From Craspedostauros australis (lineage: Eukaryota > Bacillariophyta > Bacillariophyceae > Mastogloiales > Achnanthaceae), in the NCBI GenBank assembly GCA_026770025.1, contig JAMXDE010000008.1, positions 2,728,001-2,792,000 on the forward strand: a DNA stretch of 64,000 bases, in the 5' to 3' direction. The notes under the pieces are model-generated. The model searched no databases. It was given only the letters and a program-made list of their open reading frames with translations, and was not told where the DNA came from. This document shows, piece after piece, positions 10,501-21,843 of this stretch (position 1 is its first letter; each line of letters starts with the position of its first letter). The translations under genes were made by a program, and so were the position numbers.

Positions 10501-11484
10501 TGGCACGAGAAGACCGTTGCTGAATCTGCTGCGATCATTGCTGGCAGACGAGGACGCAAAGTCTGACGTTGGCTTCCACAGCCGATTCCACGAGATTGGA
10601 GACGACTGCTCTTCACCGTCGACATTCGCGTCAGAGGCAGAAGCGGAATCATCAGCAACAGCCGAGAACAGCATGGACATGACATCGATCTCTCGATGAT
10701 GCTGATCAAAGTCCTCCCGCATTTGCAGGACGTGCGACTCGGCCTCCAACCGGCGTTCCGAGATGGAGTCGTCAGTCTCCCAACCCTCCTGCACGTTGCG
10801 CTGCAAGTCTTCCCAGAACGCGGCATCCGTCGTGAAGAGATCCGCTCGGAACGTGTCGACCATGCGCGATTGCGTCTCGCGATCGGAGATGACGGTGCCG
10901 CGGCTTTGCCATCCTGCGTTGTCGGCAGCGATGGAGAAATCCCCCACCGTGAAGGCGATGACGGAGAGGCCGATGCTGATGATGAGCGAACCGATCAGGT
11001 GGATGCAGGGGCTGCGCGCCATGCGACGCGACGAGCTGTCAGTGATGGCATGGAACCAACCAGTGTGAGCCGCCGCTGTGCTGTTGCTCGTGGTGTTTGC
11101 GTCGGTGTGGTCTCCGGGCGACGACGATGTTGTCATTGCCGCTGACTTGCTCTTGTCGACGCCGTTTCCATTCCCTGTGCTGGCGTCGTCGCTGCTGCTG
11201 TCAATGAGCTTCGATGTGGATTCCGTGGAGTTGCCGTTGTTGCCATCAGCACCGTCCTTCTTCTCGTATGCGTTGTCATCCATGTTGTCATCCATGTTGT
11301 CATCCATGTTGTCATCCATGTTGTCATCCATGTTGTCATCCATGTTGTCATCCATGTTGTCATCCATGTTGTCATCCATGTTGTCATCCATACGACTATT
11401 GGTGTTGGCATCCATCGCATCCTCCGCAGTTGCTGCGGTCGCTGACTTATCCGTCATCTCTTCGTGGTTGTCAGTCATGGTCAC
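7528..11484 (-). CDS. Patched/Dispatched-like RND-family membrane protein, two exons
   Basis: Exon 1 is 8871-11484 and exon 2 is 7528-8645. The intron 8646-8870 has a GTGAGG donor and an acceptor ending CAACAG. The join is phase 1 and gives about 1243 residues. The protein has an acidic N-terminus with ten MDDN repeats (residues 32-71), a first membrane segment near 158-182, a long extracytoplasmic part with several Cys, and a membrane cluster near 585-760. That cluster holds GADD, a motif of the Dispatched/RND type that in proton-driven members carries the acidic relay. Exon 2 supplies a second extracytoplasmic part and the second membrane cluster with GVSVDF. The twelve-segment, two-lobed layout fits eukaryotic Patched, Dispatched and NPC1 relatives, which move sterols or lipids. 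The substrate is unknown. An alternative donor nine bases upstream (after GATACTG) is also in phase. Confidence 0.85.
11272..11391 (-). repeat. 12-bp minisatellite encoding (MDDN)10
   Basis: Ten head-to-tail, apparently perfect copies of a 12-bp unit (GTTGTCATCCAT on the plus strand) lie inside the first exon of the RND gene. They encode ten MDDN tetrapeptides in frame. The lack of even silent differences suggests recent expansion and likely length variation between alleles. Confidence 0.9.
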
Positions 11485-11964
11485 AACCTGTTGCTGGGGC
11501 TGTCACTGCTGCCGCTCTGTGGTCGCAATGAGGAGAATCGGAAGGCGATGGATGGATGTGCTGTGAGTCAACTGCGAGGAACGATAGTCGTATTAGTAGT
11601 CGTACTGTAGCTTGTATTGGTACCATGCGCTGTGCTCTCGGTCGTATCACTTTCTCTATCCTTTGCTCCAGATCGTATTTTGTGCTCAACCCAACGTCCT
11701 CCTCTGCTTCTTCGCTTCTGATCGTTGTCTTCCCACGAACGAGAGCGAGCGCAAAGAGTAGGTCGTCCTCGTGCTCACGGTTGGGAACAAGTCAGGCAAG
11801 AACCGTTTCCACCTGTTTCCGTCTCTTGGATGTGGGAGGGATGGTGATAGCGTCAACCAACAGGGGAGTCGCAGTGGAGATGGCCGATGCAGCGTGAGCG
11901 TGAGTTTGAGTGTGGGTGTGAGCGTGGGTGTTTGGTGGTGCGGAAAGAGACAGGTGATCGCGTC

Positions 11965-12008
11965 TGTGGTTGTGGTTGTGGTTGTGGTTGTGGTTGTGGT
12001 TGTGGTTT
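11965..12008. repeat. TGTGGT hexanucleotide microsatellite
   Basis: About seven tandem TGTGGT units with no visible interruption lie in intergenic DNA. Confidence 0.9.
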
Positions 12009-12769
12009 TGTCAACGCGGATTATTGCTTGGGCAGAAAGACCGTATGAATCTTCTGCCCTTGTCCGGGAAGTTTCGTCTAGTTTCGCTGTGTGTTGCGAT
12101 GGACTGTCGCGCCCACCAAAGTGGAATGACATCACCTGCGCTGTGTTGAGTCAGCCCTCTCCTTGGTGCGGACTCTCTTCCCGCTTGTTCTGTCAATCTT
12201 ATTGCGATTAAATGTGGCGCTTCAACTTGCGTAACCCCATTCGGGCTCATCGACTTGTTTGATGCATTGAGATTGCCTTGTTTGTACTTCCCAGAACCTC
12301 TCGGAAGTATTTTGCTTGCCGACATACGGAATCGACGGTCACCTCCAAACACATGAAATTATCAATAGCGAACATCCAGCCGCCAAATCAGTGTGACGAT
12401 AAGTGATGAGACAAAGGAGAAGGCAGAAAATGACCGGAACTCCCTCCTTGCCGCGGTCACATCCCATCCAACAACGCCTCTTCGTTGCTACCGCTTTGCA
12501 GTGCTACCGCGGTGTCGATACGTTGTACACAGTATTGCAGCGAATGTCGTCCCTACCGACGAATGACAGGCGTCCACAACTAGAAAGATACCAAATCGAC
12601 CCAATTCGCAGCCTCGGACCGCCGAGCATCCAACAACCACACCGACACCACTGACAACCACGCTGTCGTCATGAACGCAACACCCCTTCCACTTCCACTT
12701 CCACTTGAATGCCTCCCTGCCGTTTCGCTGTCTTGGCTCGTATCCAAACACTTGCCCACTCATACGAGC

Positions 12770-12782
12770 TATCATACTATAT
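12770..12782 (+). promoter_or_regulatory. TATA-like element before the JmjC-like gene
   Basis: The stretch ATCATACTATATT lies 23-35 bp before ATG 12805 and inside the longer alternative frame. It favours the downstream start but is only a sequence resemblance. Confidence 0.3.
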
Positions 12783-12804
12783 TCGCAAGAAGTACGAATG
12801 CAAC

Positions 12805-14169
12805 ATGAAGGTCGAGGTCAAGGTCAAGGACGGCACAGGAGAGGGAGCTCGCCCTCACAAGAAGTCACGTTCGTTGAACGGCGATGATGGAGACGGGGAT
12901 GATCATGAGGATGCTCACCATCATGTCGGTGATGGTGGTGGTGATGCGAAGCAACAGACCGAACAGGGGAAGGAACAGGTGCAACCCCAGTCATTGCCAT
13001 CACCACCGCCATCATCATCATTGCCATCATCATCACCCAACATCCCGACATTCGATGTCGCTTCGCCAGATTTCAACGATGACGTCTTTCGAGAAGCGTA
13101 CGAGCATTTCCAGGTCGTACATCTCACGGGCGCGCTGCAAGGACGTGACAGAGCGGACAAGGATCTGGCACAAGATCAGCGTGTGTTATCGGCCGATGAC
13201 GTCGGGCACATATACGCACAGCTCAACGAGGAGGATCAGCAATCATGGTGCATCGAGACGCAGATCAAAGACAAGACCGGCAAGCACAAGGAATCGCGGA
13301 CACCCAGCACGCCCACGACGCCCCGTGACTTCCTCAGCAACGACGTCAACCACGACAAGACAGTGGCGTACTGCAGCTTCCTGATCCAGAAAGATGCCGA
13401 TGCGTACGCTTCCCTCCTGCCGAGGCTGCCCGTGTCAACCTTGCCGTTCGCGCCGCAACTGACGTACGAACCGTGCATATGGATGTTCTTTGGCAGAAAT
13501 TGTTCCATCCATCAACAAGAGCCCATGCAAGGGCGTCCCGAACACACGGACAGCGTCTCACATGATGGAACGTGGCACTACCAGCTGGCCGGCACGAAGC
13601 GATGGCTCATCCGTCCCACGCCCAACTTGTTGCAACGTATGACCGACAGCTGTCAGACCATGGCGCAGCCATCTGCCTTGCGCGCCAGCGTCGAACTGTG
13701 GAGTCAAAGCAAGGACTGCCGCACCGTCATCGAGTGCGAACACGGTGACATCATCGTCATCAACACCAAACTGTGGTACCATCAGACGGTCATTCCGCAT
13801 CCCACCGCACGCTCCATTTCTTACGCGCGTGACTTCTGGCTGGGCACTCCGCAAATGGGAACGAGCATGTCCAACGTGGATGGCATGTACGCAACAGAAG
13901 ATGTCGTGGCCGGCACGGTCATCTTCACGGAGCACGACATGCCGGATGGGGAACTGCATCGTTCCAAGTCTGCCGCCAACTGCCAAGTCGTGGAACTGGA
14001 CGATGGCACCAGCGCCGTTGTGTCATCGCGTGACATCGTTGCGGGGGATTTCTTCTGCATACCGGAATCGTCATCGGAAGAAGATGACGACGATGGTGAT
14101 GGAGACGGGGAAGAATTTGGGACGGACGACGATGGAGGCGGACAAGATGATGATGATGAAGAAGAATAG
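12805..14169 (+). CDS. JmjC/cupin-like dioxygenase with SET-like tail
   Basis: I chose the ATG at 12805 (MKVEVKV) because a TATA-like stretch lies about 30 bp upstream. The frame is open from Met 12709. The protein has 454 residues. A disordered Asp/His/Ser/Pro-rich N-terminus (to about residue 100) leads to a cupin/JmjC-like fold. Likely iron ligands are the HTD at about residues 247-249 and the His in LWYHQT at about 326, with GTWHYQLAGTKRW in between as in cupin_8/JmjC proteins. These enzymes use Fe(II) and 2-oxoglutarate to hydroxylate or demethylate proteins. After the core come MYATEDVVAGTVIF and SSRDIVAGDFF, which resemble the two flanks of a SET domain without its middle. The C-terminus is strongly acidic. 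It faces the SWR1-like gene tail to tail. Substrate unknown. Confidence 0.7.
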   Translation: MKVEVKVKDGTGEGARPHKKSRSLNGDDGDGDDHEDAHHHVGDGGGDAKQQTEQGKEQVQPQSLPSPPPSSSLPSSSPNIPTFDVASPDFNDDVFREAYEHFQVVHLTGALQGRDRADKDLAQDQRVLSADDVGHIYAQLNEEDQQSWCIETQIKDKTGKHKESRTPSTPTTPRDFLSNDVNHDKTVAYCSFLIQKDADAYASLLPRLPVSTLPFAPQLTYEPCIWMFFGRNCSIHQQEPMQGRPEHTDSVSHDGTWHYQLAGTKRWLIRPTPNLLQRMTDSCQTMAQPSALRASVELWSQSKDCRTVIECEHGDIIVINTKLWYHQTVIPHPTARSISYARDFWLGTPQMGTSMSNVDGMYATEDVVAGTVIFTEHDMPDGELHRSKSAANCQVVELDDGTSAVVSSRDIVAGDFFCIPESSSEEDDDDGDGDGEEFGTDDDGGGQDDDDEEE

Positions 14170-14623
14170 ACCACCCAGCAACCACCTTCACGAGACAGAA
14201 ATCGAAGCAGGACCACCCGGATGTGCGAGTCGTGCAACACAACGTGGGAGCCTCGACGAAAGCAAAGGTTTTAGTGAACTTGCAGCACAGCGTCGTTTAT
14301 CACTACTATGCTCCTTTCTCTAGCTTCTATTTCTGTATCTATGGGTTTTTTGTATGTAGCTGTTTTGGGGAGAGTAATGAAGTTTGGAATTGCATCACAA
14401 ATCGACGGCCCTGTTGCGAAAGATGTGTGGAGGTTATGGTGTCGTCTTGGTTGTGCGAGATGCTCGAAGTCGGATAGACTGCGACATGGTTCATTCTCCA
14501 GGATGTTTGCGGCTGCAGTCACACCACGAGAGCCATGCTGCGAGATACGCCCCATACGTTCACCTGTGAATACTCCTACGATCGACTCGTGAGCAGGAAC
14601 ACAGACGTTTTAGCGCGATGCCA
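14170..14623. other. Convergent intergenic region
   Basis: This is the shared 3' flank of the JmjC-like gene (plus) and the SWR1-like gene (minus). I see no gene in it. Confidence 0.5.
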
Positions 14624-17600
14624 TTAATCGTCACCGAGGGTGGCCAGTGGCTTGAATCCAGGAACTGTCTTGTCGCCACACTGGAAGACCGTGTTCGATG
14701 CGCAAGTGGTCTTGCAGTCATCGCCCTTGGACATGATACCGCCAGCATTGCAGACGAGTTTGCACTTGGACACTTCGGCATGGGCGCTGGATTCCAGGAC
14801 GATTGCGCAACCGTCATTCGATTCGATCTTGCATCGAGTCATCTTGATGTTTGAATCGTTGCAGCGGATTGCATCTTGCTTGCAACCTTTTACGGTGCAC
14901 TGTGATGGTAATAAGCAGCGGAGGCGGGAAGCAGGAAACAGAAGGTTGTTGAATTGAGCAAGGCGTATCCGCGATGAAGTGGTGCATCCATATCAGCAAA
15001 GCGAGAACTTCGCACACAGAATGAAGTGGTCCAGCTGCTGCGACTCTGACTGTGCTCGTCACAAGCAACAACGCAATAGTCCATACCTCAGCGATTACAC
15101 ATGCCCGTACTTTTGCCATACATACCTGGGAGAGTTCAAGGGAAGAGCCGCCGTTCATGACGATTCCGCCATTCGATCCATTGCGAAGCACGACGTTGTG
15201 CCATCTGCCCTTGCGACCGGCCCCGGCTGCGCTCATCACGGCCCCGTCGCAACCGTTGTTGTCCAAGACACTGTGCACCATATCGATGCTACCATTCTCG
15301 CCAATTGATATAACTTCATGTGACGATGCCGGCTTGGATGACAGCTTGGGTCGTCGGAACGTGATGCCCTCAATCCAACCGCCCTTGGCATTCCAAGTCA
15401 GTGACCCACCGAGCTCGATCACCACATTGGCCGGATTGTTCTCATCACCGATCAACCGCAGCGGGAAATTGACGACGAGGCCAGGCTCCTGTACCCAATA
15501 GTGCCCATCGCTGAGCTCGATTGTATCTCCAGCGGAAGACACGGCAAATGCTTCCTGGATCGTCTTGTGATGATTAAATTCCCTCCTCTCCTTCCCGGCC
15601 AGTGCGCTCATCTCCACTGGATACACGTGGCGGACGAATTTGATATCCAGCGCTGCTCGCCTCCAATGGTGGCATACAGTGGAGCAGGATGTTCGTTCGG
15701 GAAATGGCAGGAGGTACGACATTATGCAGTACAGTGGCTTTGGTGGTATCGCCGCCCATCCTTCTGCCATGGCCACCTCGCTGGCCTCCAAATCAACGAT
15801 GACCAGTGGCTTGTCCCAGGTCGCTTCGCCTGTGTCGGCGTTGTACCAGAATGGCTTCTTGGTATTCCCATCTTGCTTCTGCGACCAGTGCTCTCCGGTG
15901 AGCCTCATCCGCTTCTTGTTGGCTCGCAGCCGCGAACGCTCACGAAGGTACAGGTTGCGCTGACGGAACAGCTGGTCAGGTGTGGGGCGTGTCGCCAGAA
16001 GGTCTCCGTAGTCAATCGCCAGACGTTCTTCGGCCGCCTTTTTGCGCTCAATTTCGTCGATGTCAATCTGATCTTCCGTTTCCATCTCCTCCAGGCGCCG
16101 GTTGTACTCTTGGATGGAATGGATCGAGTAGAATGGATCAATCTGTTCTCGGAATTTCAATCCATACTGCTCCATCCGCGACAGGGACGAATTGATGGCG
16201 TCCGTATCGATCCCCACCTTGTTCTGCCACTCGGCAAATTCTTGCTCCATGACGTTGCCATTTTCGTGCGCGCTGTCCTCGGTTTGGCTCGCGCTGCCGT
16301 TGCCTGCATCCTTTCCGGGCTTTCCAGAACCAGCCGATTGTTTTTGGCCGCCTTTCCCATTTTCTTCCTCAGTTGCCTGCTTCCCGTTGCTGTTCTTTCC
16401 GTTCTTGCCATCCGTAGGTATTGCTGTGGCTGCGCCAGTATCGCTTCTGATGTCGTCATCTTCGTTTTCAGTCTCTGCCTTGATCTCGGCATTCTCATCG
16501 AACTCTTTCAGCTCTTCCGCAGCTTCTTTCCGTGCTCCATGCAACGCCTTCACGTCGTCGTCATCTTCAAGGGCCGCCATGGCCTTTTCCATCTGCTCCT
16601 TGCTCATATCGGTCGCGTCCATGCCCGGAACATCGGCGCCATCCTCACCATTCGCATCCACCTCCATTGCATCTGCTTGCTGGTTCTGAACCCCAAGGAT
16701 GGCTTGCAGGTTGCTTTTGCTGTACACATCCGAATTGCTGTTGGTCGCATTTTCCTTTGCAGCCTCCTCCTCCTCCTCCTTCTGCTGCTGCTGCGGCTGC
16801 CCCTGTTGTTGCGCATCCTTCGTCGTTGCATCGAACTTGCCCTCATCCATCACAACAATGTCCAAGTTCTTCTTCTGCTTGGCTTTCAGAAGGATATTCT
16901 CTTCGATGGAATTCTCTGTGATGAGGCGGTAGATGTGAACGTCTCTCGTTTGGCCGATCCGATGGGCTCTGTCCTGTGCCTGCGCATCCATGGCAGGGTT
17001 CCAGTCGCTGTCGTAGAAGATCACAGTGTCGGCGCCCGTGAGATTGATCCCCATTCCACCGCTCCGCGTGCTCAGGATGAAGCAGAAAACCTTCGTGTCA
17101 TTGTTGAATCGATCCATGTAGCGCTGGCGCCGATCCACACCGGTCGCTCCATCCAGTCGCAAGTACGTGTGGCCGTGCAGATTCAGAAATGCCTCCAAAA
17201 TGTCCAACATCTTGCTCATCTGCGTGAAGATCAATGCACGGTGCCCACCTCGTTTCAGCGTGCGCAGCAGTTCGGAAAGCGTTTGAAGTTTGCCGGCATC
17301 GTACTGCACCAGCTTCTTGTCGGGAAAGAATGACGAGAGCTTTGCATGCACTCGTCGGTACGGACGAAAGTGCTCCTCGAGCGGTTCCAACAGCATGCTC
17401 TCCAAGTCTTTGACCGGAATGCTCGTGCCTGCATTTCGCAGATTCTGCGACTTGAGCTGGACCCTGCCAACGCCGACCGGAGGCACGCACATCACGAACT
17501 TGTCGATCATGCCGGTTAGATCAGATGCTCGTTCCGTGACCGATTGGCGCATCTGCAGCAAAGGTGCTGGCGTTAGCACGATGCTCGTTCCGTGACATTC

Positions 17601-20600
17601 CACTCCCTCTGAGCGCTTCAACGGTTGCTCCAAGAATGACGACACCTTGCGGCGGAGAATTTCGGGATACGGGAATGCTGGAGCGTTGCATCGCCAGAAA
17701 TTGGTGGCATTGTGAAACTCCAACTTCTCTCGTCGGTGTCGGTCAGTTGCATCGTTGAGGCTTTGCAAGAGCGAATGGAATTCTTTGGGAGTGTCCTCAT
17801 CGATGGTGTACTTGGTCGTCTGGTCCCGGCCGCCTTCGGCGCGATCATCGTCATCATTCTCCGATGTTGTGATCCGAAGCTTGCGCAATTGGGCAGCTAC
17901 CGCTGCATCGTGGGCATGGCAATACTCCAGCGACATCAAACCGCAGCTGCCGCTCCACAAAGGATGCAAGAGGAAGTCGCTGATCTTCTCCAACGGACTT
18001 GTGTCAAGGGCCGCGTCTACCGCACATCCAGGAACACGATACTCAATTGCAGGGATTACGAACGGGGTGACAACGGACCGTGGTTCGAACAGATCAGGGT
18101 GGTTGCATACCTTCCGAAGCTGCATGAGGACGTTCATCATCCCCATGAAGTTGCCGCCTTTCGTCAATGCCTGCCGCGTCGAGGATCGCGCCATGAATTC
18201 TTCGTACAGAGTCATTTGACGCCGAGACAGCTGGCACTTCACGACATGTTCGTATTTGCCCGGCATTTGCTTCTCGACGTCCTTCTTCAGTCGTCGAAGT
18301 ACGAAGGGACGGATGATGCCGTGCAGGCGATTGATGACGTCGTCGTTGCGGCTGGCATTACCTTCGATGATGTTGTTCATGGGGTTTGAGAACCAGTACG
18401 AGAACTCCTTTCTCGATCGGAAGATGTACGGCATCAGAAAGTGAAGCAACGACCACAGCTCCATGAGGTTGTTCTGTGACGAATGTCAAAAAGAAATAAA
18501 GTTAAATAAAGGAATGTGGGATGCTCGGTCGTCAGCAGAGTTGTTGGATTGGGAGTTTGTAGACGTGGATATGGATCAACACAACAACAACAATAGCACA
18601 AGACAAGACATGACAAGCAAAAGTCTGCATTCGCACATGCATCCTCCAACTTACCTGGAGGGGCGTTCCAGTCAACAGCAGGCGCCGCTGTGTATTGAAA
18701 TTGATGAGAGTCTGCCATCGCTGACTTTGAAAGTTCTTAATATTCTGCGCCTCATCCAAGACCAGGTAGTACCACCGTTTGCGTTTAAATGCGAAAGCAT
18801 CTTGGACCGCTAACTGGTACGACGTGATCACGACGTGGTACCAGTTGGTCTTCGTCCATCCAGTGCGAAGTTCCTTTCGTCTCTTGGCGGAACCGTGGTA
18901 ACACAGAACCTTCAGGCTTGGGCAAAATCTCTTCAATTCGGTTTCCCAATTGATGATGACGGATGTCGGGACGACGACCAGGTGCGGGCCCCAGATTCCT
19001 TTGTACGATGCCAAATACGAAAACAGAGTGATCGTTTGCAATGTCTTGCCCAAACCCATTTCTGTGCCATCGTTTGAAGAAATTGAATTGTGAGGGCGAA
19101 TGTAGGAGCACAGCACAGCACAGCACAGCATAGTATAATAGTATGGGATGGAATGGTGGGCGTGAGAACGAGGACAAATGTTGCAATGGTTGCGCCTTCA
19201 TCAGAAACCTCTCCTTGCTCAGCCGCTTACTCTACGTCACTCTGAGATATGCCTGCAGGAGCGAACACGTATACATTCCTTGACACAGCTGCTCGTACGT
19301 ACCATCTGCAAGAATCCCATTGAGACGTCTTGATTGGAGCGAGACCAACCAATTCAACCCGACTTGCTGGTACTTTCGTAGCTTGACCCAACCGGCCAAC
19401 AGGTACGGCCGGCTGGCAAGCGTTTGTCGCGCTCTCTCCGCTGAGGCCTCAAGCGCGCTCAACGCTTTCAAACCATCATCTGATTGCTCGCTTTGGCTGT
19501 GATCTTCCTTCGGGTTGGCCGTGCTGGATGCATTCCCAACGGTGTCGCAATCCATCTGATCCTGGCGTTGGGGGGGCTTGTTGCCATCGGTCTTTTCATA
19601 CTTGATCTCGGTCTTTGTTTCACCATTTCGATTCTGCCCTTCCATCTTTCCTTTCTTGATTTCACCAGAGTTTTCAAGATCAACTTCGGTGTGTTTCCGC
19701 TTGCGCCGAGATCTTCGCCTTGTGCCGATCGGCGATTCAGCCATCGCATCCGGATCTGGATCGGTGTCATGAGGGCCATTATCTTCGTGTGATGTACGCT
19801 GCTGTTCTATTGCAGGTTCGTCACTGTCGCCGTTCATTCGATTGTAAAGTGACAGAAGTTGTTCGATTGGTACTTCGCTCTCCGCCTTCAACATCTTCAT
19901 CTCATCCTCGTGGCTCATTTCACGGCCAAGGCGCTCCTCTGCGGCGATGGTAGTCTCATCGTCCACCAAATCCTTGGCGTCTATTTCGAACTCATCGTTG
20001 TCGGTGCTTATGGCTTGGCTGCTTGCATCACCTTCCGTCACGATGGAATCGTCATTGTCGTCTTCAGGAGGTGCATCGGTGCTTTCCACACCATCGTCGT
20101 CGTCGTCGTCGTTGGCGTTGGAGGCTTCTTGCGATGAATACAACCCCTTGTACATTGCTCGCAGCTGTTCGATCGGAATCTCGTTCTCCTGTTGGAGCAT
20201 CGCCATTTCCTCCTCATGGGACATCTCACGTCCAAGACGCTCCTCGATCTCCATCGTGGTTTCATCGTCCATGGCCTGCGCATCCGGCTCGAATTCTTCG
20301 TTGCCGTCATCGGATGGTGCTCCGTCATTCGTGTAATTGCTTGGGCCTTGGTCATTGCCGTTGCCCTTTTCCTTGTCGCTATTATCTTCCTTTGCCTCTT
20401 CTTTCTCATTGTCGTCGCTGTTGTCATCACTATCATCGTCAGCAGGACCATCGCCATTTGTCATCCCTGCGTACATCGCGCGAAGCTGCTCAATGGGTAT
20501 TTCGTTCTCTTGCTTGAGCAGATTCATTTCCGCTTCGTATGACATGTCCCTCCCAAGCTTTTCTTCTGCTGCGATGGTAGTCTCATCATCTACCTGCTCC

Positions 20601-21812
20601 ACATCCATCGGAACGTATTCTTCTGTGTCGTTGTTGCTGGCCGCTTGTTGATCGAATTGCAAATCGCTAAGAGATGCCGCAACGGACGCTTCATTTCTGT
20701 TCGTGCTGCTCTCAGCCCCATCGTTTTGTGTTGAACCAGAATCGACGTTGCGTTTACTCCGTCGCAAGGACCTTGTCTCTCGTAGTGCGGCGTCATTATT
20801 GTCATTCTCACACATTGCCGTTGCTGTTGTCGTTGTCGTTGCCATTGCCGTTGTCGTTGCCGTTGTCGTTGCCGTTGTCGTTGCCGTTGTCGTTGCCGTT
20901 GCCGATGGTTGCTGTGTCTCTGCATCATGTGCAAGCTGAGCATACATTTTGCGAAGGTCTTCGACGGACATTTCGTTATCCTTCCGTAGCAAATCCAGCT
21001 CCTGCGTCGGAGTGTATTGCTGCGGTAGATTCTCTTCCTGCTCCATTGTGGTTTCGTCATCGGCAACCATGCCAACATCTTCGAATTCGTCATCGTCGTC
21101 TCCGTTTGCCTTGCCACCGCTACCCCTGTCGAATGCGGCAACGAAATCCTCAACGTCGCTTGCGTCGCCGTCATCGTCCGCGACGTTGCCATCATCATGA
21201 TCGTTGTGGCCAGCGATACTTCCGGAGCCCTTGGTCCTCCGCGAGCTTCGAGCACTTCGAGGTGGTTGGGATTCGGTGTTTACGTCGTTAGAAACGTCGC
21301 CCGTGTGTCTCGCAAATGAAACTCGTTTGTTTTTGGCTGCGGCGGTCGCATGCTGACCCCAAGCACCGGTGGTTCCGCCGTCATCATCGCCGTTGCTATG
21401 GACGTTACTATCGCCGTTGGCAGATGGTTGCTGACCTTCTGCAATCAGCCGATGGACCACGTCATTGATATCCATCTCGGCTTCCTCGTGCAATTTCTGC
21501 AATTCCTGCGCATCTGCCACGAAGGCACCTGACATGTGTCGTTGCTGCAATTCATCGTGCTCCGCTTGACGGATCGTCGTCTCATCGTCATCGGAATCGC
21601 TGCTCTCAGGATCGAAGGACGCATCTGATCCGGAATCGGACGCCGTGGATTCGCCGTACAGCTCCGTGTCGTCCTTGCCCAAACGAAGTCGCGAATAATC
21701 AGTGACGCGAGTTTTGGATCTCCGCTTGCGTTCGGCGGCCAGAGCTTCCTCGATGGTCATTTTGTATCGTCGGTGCTTTCGTTTCTTCTTGCCACCGCGC
21801 TTCTGTTGCTGT

Positions 21813-21843
<31 letters not shown>

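Larger units (their letters stand above)
11485..12804. other. Divergent intergenic region between the RND and JmjC-like genes
   Basis: No supported gene. It contains two copies of the octamer TAGTCGTA (11585-11592, 11597-11604) about 100 bp upstream of the RND start. It also has a TGTGGT hexanucleotide repeat of about seven units (11965-12008), and a TATA-like stretch at 12770-12782 just before the JmjC-like gene. A 149-codon minus-strand frame over the hexanucleotide is a repeat artefact (poly-Thr). Confidence 0.5.

Noticed and set aside
11686-12135. 149-codon minus-strand frame
   Set aside because: It contains poly-Thr from the TGTGGT microsatellite and no protein features.
15501-17333. 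610-codon plus-strand frame
   Set aside because: It is antisense to the helicase lobe and acidic region of the SWR1-like gene, where the minus frame has clear family motifs.
18081-18095. GGTTCGAACAG resembling a tRNA T-arm
   Set aside because: It lies inside the SWR1-like coding exon and no cloverleaf can be drawn around it.
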